This document shows positions 29,109 to 38,209 of a DNA stretch of 64,000 nt, one piece after another. Below the pieces are notes generated by a model. It did no database searches. It saw only the letters and a list, made by a program, of their open reading frames with translations, and was not told where the DNA came from. The stretch is from Picosynechococcus sp. PCC 7002. GTDB taxonomy: Bacteria > Cyanobacteriota > Cyanobacteriia > Cyanobacteriales > MRBY01. The first letter of the stretch is position 1. The number at the start of each line of letters is the position of its first letter. The translations under genes and the position numbers were made by a program. The stretch covers positions 1,116,001 through 1,180,000 of the forward strand of contig NZ_CAWLFA010000001.1 in the NCBI RefSeq assembly GCF_963860125.1. Direction: 5' to 3'.

Positions 29109-29960
29109 ATGAAAAATCGTAAAAATAAGATTTCTTTTTCAATCGTTGTCCTGCTTATTTGTGTTGTATTAGGGAGTTGTAATGAACAGAAAAATACAAC
29201 TACATCGGCATCAACGCCAGTACCCAGAACGAATACTTCACCCACAGTTCCTGTTAGTTCTTCTCCCATCCCTGAACCTGCACAAGAATCTGCTCCTCAG
29301 CCTGATCCATTCCAAGAAGCTCTAAATGCAGGTATGGATGCTGCAAAATTTGCTTCGATTGCTCAAGATGAAGCCGATTGGAAAACTGTTGTAGATCTCT
29401 GGTTAAAAGCAGTGCAATTACTTGAGAAAGTACCAAAAGATCATAAGGATTATACTTTGGCACAGCAAAAGCTCATTGAGTACAAAAAAAATGCTGATCT
29501 TACAAAAAACAAAGTACAAAAAGTTGCTGAAGGAAACAATCAACTAGTGTCAGCTTCTTCTCCTAGTTCTCCAGATTCAACAGCCTCTCAATCTCAACCA
29601 AAAGCAGTGCCATCACAACCTAAACCTCAACAGCAAGAAATGCCTGTCGATATGGCTAAACAGTTGTTGAATACTTGGATAAATGCAATCACAAAAGAGG
29701 GTGATGATGGAACGCGCTACTGGTGCAGTCAATATGCAATTCTTCAATCCAGTCTTTTTGCTCCTCGTAAAGTTGAGATTCTTGATTATTTTACAAGTGG
29801 AGATATTGCAAGAGTAAAGCTCCGTATTGAATCCAGTAATAAAGGAGGGCAAGCAATTATTGCTGATTGGAGTTTGGGAATGACCAAAGAAGAAGATGCT
29901 GAAAGAGCTAAACAACTGCCGGGTGGATGGTGTATAGCAGATCTCAGCAATTACAATTAA
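29109..29960 (+). CDS. Accessory lipoprotein of unknown function
   Basis: 283 residues. A basic start (MKNRKNKISF) and hydrophobic core end in the lipobox VLGSC (Cys 24). A Ser/Thr/Pro linker (about 30-65), a helical repeat-like segment (about 70-140: DEADWKTVVDLWLKAVQLLE) and a second Pro/Gln linker follow. The C-terminal domain (about 180-283) resembles a small cystatin/NTF2-like fold but I cannot name it. Codon use is AT-rich and unlike the flanking genes, suggesting transfer. Confidence 0.7.
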   Translation: MKNRKNKISFSIVVLLICVVLGSCNEQKNTTTSASTPVPRTNTSPTVPVSSSPIPEPAQESAPQPDPFQEALNAGMDAAKFASIAQDEADWKTVVDLWLKAVQLLEKVPKDHKDYTLAQQKLIEYKKNADLTKNKVQKVAEGNNQLVSASSPSSPDSTASQSQPKAVPSQPKPQQQEMPVDMAKQLLNTWINAITKEGDDGTRYWCSQYAILQSSLFAPRKVEILDYFTSGDIARVKLRIESSNKGGQAIIADWSLGMTKEEDAERAKQLPGGWCIADLSNYN

Positions 29961-30081
29961 GTACCTGCTGATCAAGAAACAAGAGTGATCTCTGAACTGT
30001 AAGGTTTTTTAATAAAAAACAACGCATCTTTTTGATGATTTATTTGAGATAAATTTACCAAATATTAATTTGTAAAAAAAC

Positions 30082-30480
30082 ATGAAACGTAACTGGGATT
30101 TACTACGTTGGATACTAAATCAAGCCGAATCTTGTGATGCTGGATATCCAATTGTGGTTACTGATAAAGCACAATATTCATCGCGGCATTATAAACTGAA
30201 TATTGGTGAACATAACTTTGAAGAAGTATGTGAACATATATTGCTTCTTGGTGATGCTGGTTTCGCAGAAGTACGAGATCTTGGGCGAGGATTTGATGCT
30301 CCTTCTGGAGTTGTGATTGACCGATTGACAATGACGGGTCATGACTTTCTAGATACCGCACGGGATGATACCCGATGGAAAAAAGTCATGGCAATAGTAC
30401 AAGAAAAAGGTGGTGCAGTCACAATCGGAGTTTTGATACAAATTCTTTCCACTCTCATGAAACAATCATTTGGATTATAA
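30082..30480 (+). CDS. DUF2513 protein
   Basis: 132 residues starting MKRNWDLLRWILNQAE, the hallmark of DUF2513. The middle (HILLLGDAGFAEVRDLG, DRLTMTGHDFLDTARDD) looks like a winged-helix module and the tail is hydrophobic. DUF2513 proteins are small, patchily distributed and often found in prophages or islands; function is unknown. The AT-rich codon use matches the lipoprotein upstream, so both probably arrived together. Confidence 0.75.
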   Translation: MKRNWDLLRWILNQAESCDAGYPIVVTDKAQYSSRHYKLNIGEHNFEEVCEHILLLGDAGFAEVRDLGRGFDAPSGVVIDRLTMTGHDFLDTARDDTRWKKVMAIVQEKGGAVTIGVLIQILSTLMKQSFGL

Positions 30481-30543
30481 GTTGATCGCCTAATTACTGG
30501 TTTGTTCATGCTAGACTCTAGATAAATATTGAGATAAAGCGAT

Positions 30544-30639
30544 ATGACTGCTTTAGCCCAAGAAATTCTCTATGATTTTGATCAATTACCCAGTTCTGAA
30601 CAGTTGGCGATCGCCTCTAAAAAGAGGATTCTAAATTAG
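30544..30639 (+). pseudogene. Truncated gene, N-terminal 31 codons
   Basis: ATG 30544 begins MTALAQEILYDFDQLPSSEQ, then LAIASKKRILN and a stop. The pattern is that of the N-terminus of small cyanobacterial antitoxin-like proteins, which usually run to 70-90 residues. The frame ends inside the 3' end of the convergent Uma2 gene (four-base overlap), so this looks like a gene cut short by rearrangement. It could instead be a genuine microprotein. Confidence 0.4.
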
Positions 30640-31196
30640 ATCATTTTTAGCCAATAAAAAATCTGATCGACACTGAGCTTGATATCTAACTCTGGTAAGA
30701 CAGGAACCTCTTGATCCCCTTGGAATAAGATGGGTTGTTGCTGGGGTTCTAAAAACAAAATACTAAGATCATCTGGGTCAATAAACCATCCCAAACGACT
30801 GCCATGTTCCAGGCAATAGAGAATATTACCAAGAACCTTATTCGCTCTTTGGTCTGGGGAAAGAATTTCGATCGTCCAATCTGGCGCTAGATCAAAATTA
30901 TCGGGAACGCTGCCAGTTGCGGTAAAGGGAATTCGATCCCACCGAAAAACTGCAATATCAGGCACGATGGAGCGTGTACCAAAGCTGCATCTTAATTCAG
31001 GGAAAGCATAGGCAATTTTTTGGTCTTCTGCGACCTGATTAATCACAGCACAAAGTTTTCCTTGTAAACGGCTATGCCTTCCTTTTGGCATCGGCTTCTG
31101 AATGACTTCTCCATCAATATATTCGCTGGCAGGTGTTGTTTCTGGTTGCTGTAAAAAAGCTTGGAGGGTTAGTCTTTGGGCGAGGGTGTCTACCAT
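30636..31196 (-). CDS. Uma2-family PD-(D/E)XK nuclease-like protein (DUF820)
   Basis: 186 residues from ATG 31196; AAGGTG seven bases upstream favours it over the GTG at 31205. The family core is clear: EYIDGEVIQKPMPKGRHSRL, IVPDIAVFRWDRIP, APDWTIEILSPDQRANKVL and GSRLGWFIDPD. The D...E-X-L pattern (PDIAVF, WTIEIL) is the presumed nuclease site. Uma2 proteins are greatly expanded in cyanobacteria and have no established physiological role. Confidence 0.85.
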   Translation of the reverse strand: MVDTLAQRLTLQAFLQQPETTPASEYIDGEVIQKPMPKGRHSRLQGKLCAVINQVAEDQKIAYAFPELRCSFGTRSIVPDIAVFRWDRIPFTATGSVPDNFDLAPDWTIEILSPDQRANKVLGNILYCLEHGSRLGWFIDPDDLSILFLEPQQQPILFQGDQEVPVLPELDIKLSVDQIFYWLKMI

Positions 31197-31282
31197 ACCA
31201 AGCACCTTGATTCGTTGATGATGTTTCTTTAATCCTACTCAATTCTGCAAATGTTGCTTTTGACTTCAAGCATTTGAATTGA

Positions 31283-32008
31283 CTAAGACCACAAAGCACG
31301 CCAAACAAATTGTGGTAACGCCAACATCCGTCGCCAACGCCAAGGTTCCTGATAAAGACGATAAAGCCACTCCAAATGAAGTTTTTGCCACAGTTTCGGG
31401 GCGCGCTGTTTGACGCCAGCCCACACATCAAAGCTTCCCCCTAGACCGATCCAAGTGCTGTGGGGACAAAGGTGGCGATGTTCTTCGATCCAAAATTCCT
31501 GTTTCGGGACACCGAGGCAAGTAAAAATGAGTTGGGGTTGCAACTGCTGCAACTGATGCTCCCAGTCCGCCGCCATTTCTGAGTTGAGATAGCCGTGCTG
31601 GGTCGTGATATCTAAATCAGGATAACGTTTGAGCCAATTTTCCTTTGCTTGGTCGGCAATCCCAGGGGAGCCACCAAAAAAGACGACGCGCCAATCATGG
31701 GCCGCAGCCTGGGCTAACAGTTGTTCTGCGAGTTCGATGCCGGGTACTCGGTGTTGTTTTTTACCCTTGAGCTTGAGGTAGAGGACGATCCCTGCGCCGT
31801 CGGGAATAATCAAATCTGCCTGCTTAATCACCTTGGCGATCGCCTTGTTTTTTTCCGTCATCATCGCAATTTCGGCGTTGAGGGTGACCACGTGCGTTCC
31901 CTGATGGTGCTGGATCCGCTCAGTCAGCCATTGGCAATAGTTGGGGTGTAGATGTACCAACACCTGAAATACAGGGACACTCGGCAGAAAAGATTCAGCA
32001 GTCAACAT
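31283..32008 (-). CDS. WecG/TagA/CpsF-type glycosyltransferase (GT26)
   Basis: 241 residues. Hallmarks are TLNAEIAMM, ADLIIPDGAGIVLYLK, RVPGIELAEQLL, VVFFGGSPGIADQA and IFTCLGVPKQEFWI followed by GLGGSFDVWAG. The family transfers N-acetylmannosamine(uronate) or a related sugar onto a lipid carrier for cell-surface polymers at the cytoplasmic membrane face. No other polysaccharide gene is adjacent. It is divergent from smc. Confidence 0.88.
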   Translation of the reverse strand: MLTAESFLPSVPVFQVLVHLHPNYCQWLTERIQHHQGTHVVTLNAEIAMMTEKNKAIAKVIKQADLIIPDGAGIVLYLKLKGKKQHRVPGIELAEQLLAQAAAHDWRVVFFGGSPGIADQAKENWLKRYPDLDITTQHGYLNSEMAADWEHQLQQLQPQLIFTCLGVPKQEFWIEEHRHLCPHSTWIGLGGSFDVWAGVKQRAPKLWQKLHLEWLYRLYQEPWRWRRMLALPQFVWRALWS

Positions 32009-32151
32009 AGACGAACGTCAACACCTTAGTGAAATAGACAAAAAATTAGGCGTCAAGATATAGCATCCACTCTAGCAGGCTATTGATCGCGCTTGTCTAA
32101 AGTTCTCAGGAAGATTTGGCGATCGCCACCGATAAAACACTTTGCCTGGGC

Positions 32152-32174
32152 AGTTAGACGCTAAAATTCTAACT
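32152..32174. promoter_or_regulatory. Inverted repeat upstream of smc
   Basis: AGTTAGA (32152-32158) and TCTAACT (32168-32174) form a perfect seven-base inverted repeat around nine bases, 32 bases before the smc start. It could be an operator or an mRNA leader hairpin. Confidence 0.25.
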
Positions 32175-32205
32175 CAACCTCTGTTTTGTCCCCCGTCCGG
32201 CGCTG

Positions 32206-35200
32206 ATGGTACACATCAAGCAAATCGAGCTTTCCCACTTCAAATCCTTCGGTGGTACCGTCGCCGTGCCCCTACGTCCTGGTTTTACGGTGGTTTCTGG
32301 GCCAAATGGTTCGGGAAAATCGAATATCCTCGACGGCATTTTGTTTTGCTTGGGCCTTGCCAGTTCTAAGGGAATGCGGGCGGAACGATTACCCGATTTA
32401 ATCAATCATAAACATAGCCAAGGGAAAGGTGCTGCCGAAACGGTGGTGTCGGTCACCTTTGATCTCAGTGATCTCGCCCAGCAATATCAAACGGAAGCCA
32501 CAGAAGCCTCGGAATTAAAGGAATTTTTAGCGCAATTCCAGAGCCACGATTGGACGGTGACGCGCAAACTCCGGGTTACCAAAAGCGGCAGTTATGCCTC
32601 GACCTATTACATTAATGACCAGCCCTGCACTGCTACGGAACTCCACGAACAACTGAATCGCCTACGCATTTATCCCGAAGGCTATAACGTCGTGCTCCAG
32701 GGGGACGTGACGCGGATTATTACGATGAACGGGCGGGAGCGGCGGGAAATCATCGATGAACTGGCGGGCGTGGCAGAATTTGACCGCAAAATTACCCAGA
32801 CCAGAGAAACCCTCAATGCAGTCAAAGAACGGGAAGAAAAATGCCATATTATTCGCCAGGAGCTAGAACGCAATTTAGAAAAGCTGGCCGACGATCGCCT
32901 CAAGGCTGAACAATACCAACGGCTCAAAATTGACCTGGCCCGCCAGCAGCAGGAAGAAGTTCTTTTAACATGGCGATCGCTCCAACTTCAAGAGGAAAAA
33001 CTGCAACGGGATCTCGCCAGCAGCGCCCAGGAACGCACCCAGTTAACTCAAAATTTGAACGCTTTGGATGGGGAAATTTTTCAGACTGGCCAAACCCTAG
33101 AAAGTTTGAACGCCAAGGTAAAAGCCCTGGGGGAAGATGAACAACTTTCGGTTGCGTCCAAACTCGCCACCCAAAAGGCAAAACGGCACCAATGGGGCCA
33201 ACGGCAAACGGAATTAGAGGAAGACCAACGGCGATCGCTCCAGCTCCACCGCCAACTGCTAGAAACGGTACAAGTCAACCAGCAACAACTGCTGCGCCTC
33301 GAAGAAGAAAAACTCACCCTCCAAGAAGAAACCCTCCCCCAACACCAGGCCGCCCAAGCCGCCGCCGCAAAAATCCTCCAAGACAGTCGCCAACGGGCCG
33401 ATGAGTTAGCCAGTTCTTCGGAAGCTTGGGTACAGGAACAGGCGGCGATCGCCAAGGAAATTCAAGGCATCCAGGATCAACTCAATCCCCAACGCACCGA
33501 ACAAGCCCTCCTGCAAGAACGCCTTAGCCAGCTCCAGCACAATATCACCAGCCAAACTGAGCAAATTACCCAACTCAGCACCGATATCAGCCAACAGGAA
33601 ACAGAATTAGCCACAGCCCAAACGGAGATCACCTGTCAACAAGAAACCATTCAAACCCTTGCGACACAATTCGCCCAACTGGAAGAAAGCCGCAAGCTCG
33701 ACCAGGAAACTGGCGATCGCCTCCAGCGGGAACAGCGGGACAAACAACGGCAACTGGATCAACTCGAAGCCCGCTCCCAGGCCCAACAGGAAGCCCAGGG
33801 CACCTACGCCACAAAGGTGATTTTGAACGCCAATTTACCCGGTGTTCATGGGTTGGTCGCCCAACTGGGCCAAGTGGAAAAAGCCTACCAACAGGCCTTG
33901 GAAATCGCCGCCGGGGGTCGCCTCGGCTACCTTGTTGTCGAAGATGACGAAACGGCGGCGACGGGGATCAAACTCCTAAAAAATCAGCGGGCGGGCCGGG
34001 CTACTTTCTTACCCCTGAATAAAATCCGCGCCCCGAAATTGCACACCAACACCATCCCCCGTTACGCCCAGGGCTTTGTTGATTTTGCCGTCAACCTGAT
34101 TCAATGTGATCGCCGTTATTTGGATATTTTTCGCTACGTTTTTGGCAGTACCGCCGTCTTTGAAAGCCTCGATCTCGCCCGGAATTTTATGGGGCAAACC
34201 CGCATTGTCACCCTCGATGGCGAACTCCTAGAGACCACGGGGGCAATGACCGGGGGGAGTCTCTCCCAAAAATCAACCCTCCATTTCGGCAGCATGGCCA
34301 CGGGGGATTCGGCGGAAATCCTTGCCCTGCGGGAACGACTCGAAGAAATTGAGCACCTGTTGCGCTACACCGAAAATGCCCTCCTCGACAAAGGCGATCG
34401 CCTCCAGGATCTCAGCCAGCAACTGACCCAAGCGCGCCAACGGGAACGGGAAGCCCAACTACACCAGGTGCAACTCACGAAATCTCTCGAAAAATTGCGC
34501 CCCCAACTTGAACAAAGCCAGCAACAGCAACAGCAATCTCAAAACGAATTGGCGATCGCCGAAACCCACCTCGAAGATCTCACCCAGACAATTCCGCAAC
34601 TCGAACAACAATTAGCGGCTCAACAACAACATCTAGCCCGGCTCGAAGCCCAGCAAACCCACCGGGAGTGGCAAGAAATCCAACAGGAAATCAAAGCCCA
34701 GGAAGTCACCCTCCAAGCGGCTGCCCAGACCCTCAACAGCACCCAACAGACGATCCAAGACCGCGACGCCCAGCTAATTCGTCTCAGTGAAAAATTAACC
34801 AACGACGAACAACGACTCCAGGAAACCCAAACCCAACTAGAAGATCTCCAAGGCCAAATCGCTGTTATCCAAACGCAACTCGATCAAATTGATACGGAAA
34901 TTCAAACCACTGAAACCCTGCTGGCGGAACTCTCTGCCCAGATGGGCGATGTAAAAAAACAACGGGATCAGGCGGAAGTTCAGCTCAAAAATCTCCAAAA
35001 ACAGCACCAAGATAGCCAATGGCGTCTGGAAAAACTCCAAACCCAGCAACAGGAACGGGCGCAACAGCTCGAAAAACTGCAACAGCACCTCCAAGCCCAA
35101 GAGGCCGAACTGCCGCCGGATCTTGATCCCACCCATCTGCTCGTGGAAGTAGTACCCGAAAAACTCGACCAAGCGCTCCAGGAGATCACAGAACAGATTG

Positions 35201-35835
35201 AGAAATCGCAGCGGGCCAATCGTCGCACCCAAAAGAAAATCGAAGATCTCGAACCCGTGAATATGCTCGCCCTCAAGGAATATGAACAAACCCAAATTCG
35301 TCTGGGGGAGCTATCTGAAAAATTATCCACCCTCGAACAGGAACGCCTCGAAGTCCTGGCCCGCATTGAACGCTTTACCACGCGCCGCTTCCAGGAATTT
35401 AAAAAAGCTTTTGATGCCGTCAACGAAAATTTCCAAAAAATCTTTGCTACCCTCTCTGACGGTGATGGCTATCTCCAATTGGATGACCCAGCGGATCCCT
35501 TCGCCGGGGGCCTAAATTTGGTGGCTCACCCCAAGGGTAAACCTGTGCAGCGCCTCAGTTCCATGTCGGGGGGGGAAAAATCCCTCACGGCCCTATCGTT
35601 TATTTTTTCGCTTCAACGTTATCGTCCCTCTCCCTTCTATGCCTTCGATGAGGTGGATATGTTTTTGGACGGGGCGAATGTGGAGCGTCTTTCCAAGATG
35701 ATTAAGCAGCAGGCGGCCCAGGCGCAATTTTTGGTGGTCAGTCTACGGCGGCCGATGATCGAGGCTTCCCAGCGCACCATTGGTGTCACCCAGGCCCGGG
35801 GTGCCTATACCCAGGTTTTAGGGATTCAATTGTGA
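32206..35835 (+). CDS. smc: Chromosome segregation ATPase SMC
   Basis: 1209 residues. The N-terminal Walker A is GPNGSGKSNILDGILF (about 33). A Gln/Glu-rich coiled coil (about 170-510) leads to the hinge (about 520-690: GVHGLVAQLGQVEKAYQQAL), then a second coiled coil to about 1030. The C-terminal head has the signature RLSSMSGGEKSLTALSFIFS and Walker B FYAFDEVDMFLDG. SMC dimers with ScpA/ScpB compact and segregate chromosomes. Length is normal. Confidence 0.96.
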   Translation: MVHIKQIELSHFKSFGGTVAVPLRPGFTVVSGPNGSGKSNILDGILFCLGLASSKGMRAERLPDLINHKHSQGKGAAETVVSVTFDLSDLAQQYQTEATEASELKEFLAQFQSHDWTVTRKLRVTKSGSYASTYYINDQPCTATELHEQLNRLRIYPEGYNVVLQGDVTRIITMNGRERREIIDELAGVAEFDRKITQTRETLNAVKEREEKCHIIRQELERNLEKLADDRLKAEQYQRLKIDLARQQQEEVLLTWRSLQLQEEKLQRDLASSAQERTQLTQNLNALDGEIFQTGQTLESLNAKVKALGEDEQLSVASKLATQKAKRHQWGQRQTELEEDQRRSLQLHRQLLETVQVNQQQLLRLEEEKLTLQEETLPQHQAAQAAAAKILQDSRQRADELASSSEAWVQEQAAIAKEIQGIQDQLNPQRTEQALLQERLSQLQHNITSQTEQITQLSTDISQQETELATAQTEITCQQETIQTLATQFAQLEESRKLDQETGDRLQREQRDKQRQLDQLEARSQAQQEAQGTYATKVILNANLPGVHGLVAQLGQVEKAYQQALEIAAGGRLGYLVVEDDETAATGIKLLKNQRAGRATFLPLNKIRAPKLHTNTIPRYAQGFVDFAVNLIQCDRRYLDIFRYVFGSTAVFESLDLARNFMGQTRIVTLDGELLETTGAMTGGSLSQKSTLHFGSMATGDSAEILALRERLEEIEHLLRYTENALLDKGDRLQDLSQQLTQARQREREAQLHQVQLTKSLEKLRPQLEQSQQQQQQSQNELAIAETHLEDLTQTIPQLEQQLAAQQQHLARLEAQQTHREWQEIQQEIKAQEVTLQAAAQTLNSTQQTIQDRDAQLIRLSEKLTNDEQRLQETQTQLEDLQGQIAVIQTQLDQIDTEIQTTETLLAELSAQMGDVKKQRDQAEVQLKNLQKQHQDSQWRLEKLQTQQQERAQQLEKLQQHLQAQEAELPPDLDPTHLLVEVVPEKLDQALQEITEQIEKSQRANRRTQKKIEDLEPVNMLALKEYEQTQIRLGELSEKLSTLEQERLEVLARIERFTTRRFQEFKKAFDAVNENFQKIFATLSDGDGYLQLDDPADPFAGGLNLVAHPKGKPVQRLSSMSGGEKSLTALSFIFSLQRYRPSPFYAFDEVDMFLDGANVERLSKMIKQQAAQAQFLVVSLRRPMIEASQRTIGVTQARGAYTQVLGIQL

Positions 35836-36249
35836 TGCTTTTTGGGAACTTTGTCAGGGCTATTTTTAGTGCCCATTTAATAGACAATCACCCATCGCTA
35901 GAAGGTAAAAATTAAGAAATCTGGATTGCGGAATAGGTATTTAAACTTAGTTAGTGAAATAAGTCTATCTTTAGCTAGTTGCGCTTTTCGGAATATTGAT
36001 AAATGTTTTCTTTGGTTTCGGTCTGTAACGATTTTCGCTGAAAACCAGAAGAAACGCTGTTATTTTACCCAAAACAGACAAAAAATCGATCCCCTGAGGA
36101 ATCGACCCGAACGAAACAAGTTGAAAAGAATTTTAGTAGTTTATTATGTTGGGATCTATATATATCAGGTGATCCCTTGTTATATTTTCTGTAAAAGATT
36201 ATGCCTGATGATTGCCAATCTCAACAGATTCGTAACATTTTTTTTATAT
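35836..36249. other. AT-rich intergenic region between smc and yqeG-like gene
   Basis: These 414 bases hold no convincing gene. GGGC (35857-35860) and GCCC (35871-35874) could make a weak terminator for smc. GGGATC (36151-36156) and GATCCC (36171-36176) flank an AT-rich centre (TATATATATC), a perfect six-base inverted repeat of unknown meaning. The plus-strand frame at 35926-36324 has no family likeness and runs into the yqeG-like gene. Confidence 0.4.
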
Positions 36250-36813
36250 TTATCGAGGTTTACTTTTGTGGCCTTTTGTAAAGGTTTGTTTCATGTCATC
36301 AAAGGAGGCCCCAAGGAATTTTGAAATCCAGACTTCGATATTCCGCACTGGGTTTTGGCGTGTCGCCACGAGGGGATCAATCATCGGCTCCACCAAAATC
36401 GTAAATAAACCCAAGCGATTACCAGCGAGGACATCTGTAAACAGGCGATCGCCAACCATCGCCACTTCTTGGGGACGCAGATCCATGGCATCCATCGCTT
36501 TACGGAGCTTTTTCCGAGATGGTTTTTTCGCCCCGAACAAATAAGGTAACTCCAGGGACTCGGCAATCCGCCCAATCCGTTTTTGGCTGAGGTTATTGCT
36601 CACGAGCCAAATATCCGCCACCCGTCTGACTTGGGTCACCCACTCCAGCACATCATCTGAGGCATAGCTCTGGCGCATCGAGACCAACGTGTCATCCACA
36701 TCGAGGATCAAACCCTTTAAACGGTGATGACGGATAATCTCTGGACTGAGATGCAAAATGGTTTTCCCTAAAATTAAGTTTGGCTCCAGTAAATTGGAAT
36801 TAAATAGCGCCAT
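36250..36813 (-). CDS. YqeG-family HAD phosphatase
   Basis: 187 residues. The HAD motif I DVDDTLV (about 39-45), motif II VSNN, and motif III/IV KPSRKKLRKAM with VGDRLFTDVLAGN are complete. The YqeG class is a type IIIA HAD phosphatase, with plastid homologues that act on phosphatidylglycerophosphate. Phosphatidylglycerol synthesis is therefore a plausible but unproven role. It is followed on the same strand by intergenic DNA and preceded by a methyltransferase gene 31 bases upstream. Confidence 0.85.
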   Translation of the reverse strand: MALFNSNLLEPNLILGKTILHLSPEIIRHHRLKGLILDVDDTLVSMRQSYASDDVLEWVTQVRRVADIWLVSNNLSQKRIGRIAESLELPYLFGAKKPSRKKLRKAMDAMDLRPQEVAMVGDRLFTDVLAGNRLGLFTILVEPMIDPLVATRQNPVRNIEVWISKFLGASFDDMKQTFTKGHKSKPR

Positions 36814-36844
36814 AACACCTCAGTTGCTGTTGATTTCCAAGCTT

Positions 36845-37489
36845 TTATTTTAGCGGCTCACTTCCCGGTTTTCGGCTCTGGATCATCTGCAAACTTCCGC
36901 CTGCATACTGTTCCTGTTTATGGATTTCAAAGCCTGTGGTGGTGAGTTTTTCGGCTAAATTAGTTTTGATCAGCTGCCAGGCGGTCTCGGTCTCAAAGAG
37001 AAACATGAACGTATAGAGACTGGGGACGAAAAAAGGATTGGTCGGCTGGTGCAAATCGATAAAGGTAAAAATGCCGCCGGGCTTAAGGACACGGTACACT
37101 TCCTGGAAAATTTGGCTCAGTTGCGTCGGGGTCATTTCATGGAGGGCGGCACTGGTATGAACCAGGTCAAACTGCTGATCCGGCAGGGGCATTTTTTCGG
37201 CAGGGGCAACGACATAATTCGCTTGGGGGACATTTTTTTTCGCCCGTTCAATGGCGAGGGGGGAAATATCAAGCCCGGTGACGTCGTCGCTATATTGGGT
37301 GAGAAATTGGGTGGTTTGGCCAGCACCGCAACATAAATCGAGGATTTTCAGGCTTTTGTCTCCGGTTAAGCCCTGGAGAGCAAGGTTCCGAAAACGGGTC
37401 TCACCACCGACGGTTAGGGCCGCGAGGCGGGAAATGGTGTCGTAAAGCCATTGATAACGGTAGCTGAGAGTCCGGAGAAAGGTAGCCAT
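36845..37489 (-). CDS. Class I SAM-dependent methyltransferase
   Basis: 214 residues. Motif I is ILDLCCGAGQTTQFL, motif II DDVTGLDISPLAIERA, then PLPDQQFDLVHTSAALHEMT and VYRVLKPGGIFTFIDLHQP, all of the Methyltransf_11 type. The N-terminus (YRYQWLYDTISRLAALTVGG) recalls enzymes that act on quinones or lipids, but the substrate cannot be named. It is 31 bases upstream of the YqeG gene and likely cotranscribed. Confidence 0.78.
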   Translation of the reverse strand: MATFLRTLSYRYQWLYDTISRLAALTVGGETRFRNLALQGLTGDKSLKILDLCCGAGQTTQFLTQYSDDVTGLDISPLAIERAKKNVPQANYVVAPAEKMPLPDQQFDLVHTSAALHEMTPTQLSQIFQEVYRVLKPGGIFTFIDLHQPTNPFFVPSLYTFMFLFETETAWQLIKTNLAEKLTTTGFEIHKQEQYAGGSLQMIQSRKPGSEPLK

Positions 37490-37571
37490 GGCGATCGCCT
37501 CGGAAAAATATCGTCAAAAAATGCATAGAGTCCAGAACATAAGCTAACAAAGAATCCCCGACGCTGCCGCG

Positions 37572-38009
37572 CTATTGCTGGATGCCTCCCTGGTGATAGA
37601 GGGCTGTGATTTCTCGCAAAAAATTAAGGCTCTGGGGGCCGGTCATCGAAACGGGCGAAAAGGTCTCTGAATGGGAATATTTCAGGATAATCTGCCGCAC
37701 TTCGTCCTGATTATTCAGTTGCAAAACCTTCATCGACCAGATCCCAAAGTCGCGCTGGTCAATTTCTGAAAACTCGATTAATTCGGCGTTGGTGTGGCGC
37801 GAATCTAGCAAAATGCGATTGTAAGTTTCACTAATGGCCCGCCGACTCCCTTCCAAAATTTGTAAAAACATCAAATCGCCAAAGGCTAACATCCCCGTAA
37901 TTCCAGCTCGACGATTGTTAAACTCCGATTTTTGCAAAATTTCGATGAGATCGCGGTATTCTAGCTCGGCGATCGCCTGGCTAACGTAAATAAGTCGATA
38001 AAGCGCCAT
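37572..38009 (-). CDS. pixD: BLUF-domain blue-light photoreceptor, PixD-like
   Basis: 145 residues, nearly all BLUF domain. Key flavin-pocket residues sit at the canonical PixD positions: Tyr8 (YRLIY), Gln50 (MFLQILEG), Trp91 and Met93 (GIWSM); Asn31-Asn32 is also conserved. FAD binds non-covalently and blue light shifts the Tyr-Gln hydrogen bonding. In Synechocystis the dark PixD decamer binds the response regulator PixE to control phototaxis. No PixE gene is adjacent here. Confidence 0.92.
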   Translation of the reverse strand: MALYRLIYVSQAIAELEYRDLIEILQKSEFNNRRAGITGMLAFGDLMFLQILEGSRRAISETYNRILLDSRHTNAELIEFSEIDQRDFGIWSMKVLQLNNQDEVRQIILKYSHSETFSPVSMTGPQSLNFLREITALYHQGGIQQ

Positions 38010-38209
38010 GGTTTTGTGTTTCCACCCCGAAATAACGTGTATAAGACTACCAAAAAAAATTCATCTCCGGCGGTGATCAAGAAGGTGATCGCCTGGTTAC
38101 TCCCCAGCTCAAGGACGGCTCTTGGGGAAATTGCAACCCCTGGAATTGAATAAAGCAAGGTCGATGGGGCAAAATCAGTAATGGTTTAGTTGTGTAGTTG
38201 AGATTTACC

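Noticed and set aside
35926..36324. 132-codon plus-strand frame between smc and the YqeG gene
   Set aside because: AT-rich, no recognisable domain, and its end is antisense to the YqeG gene.
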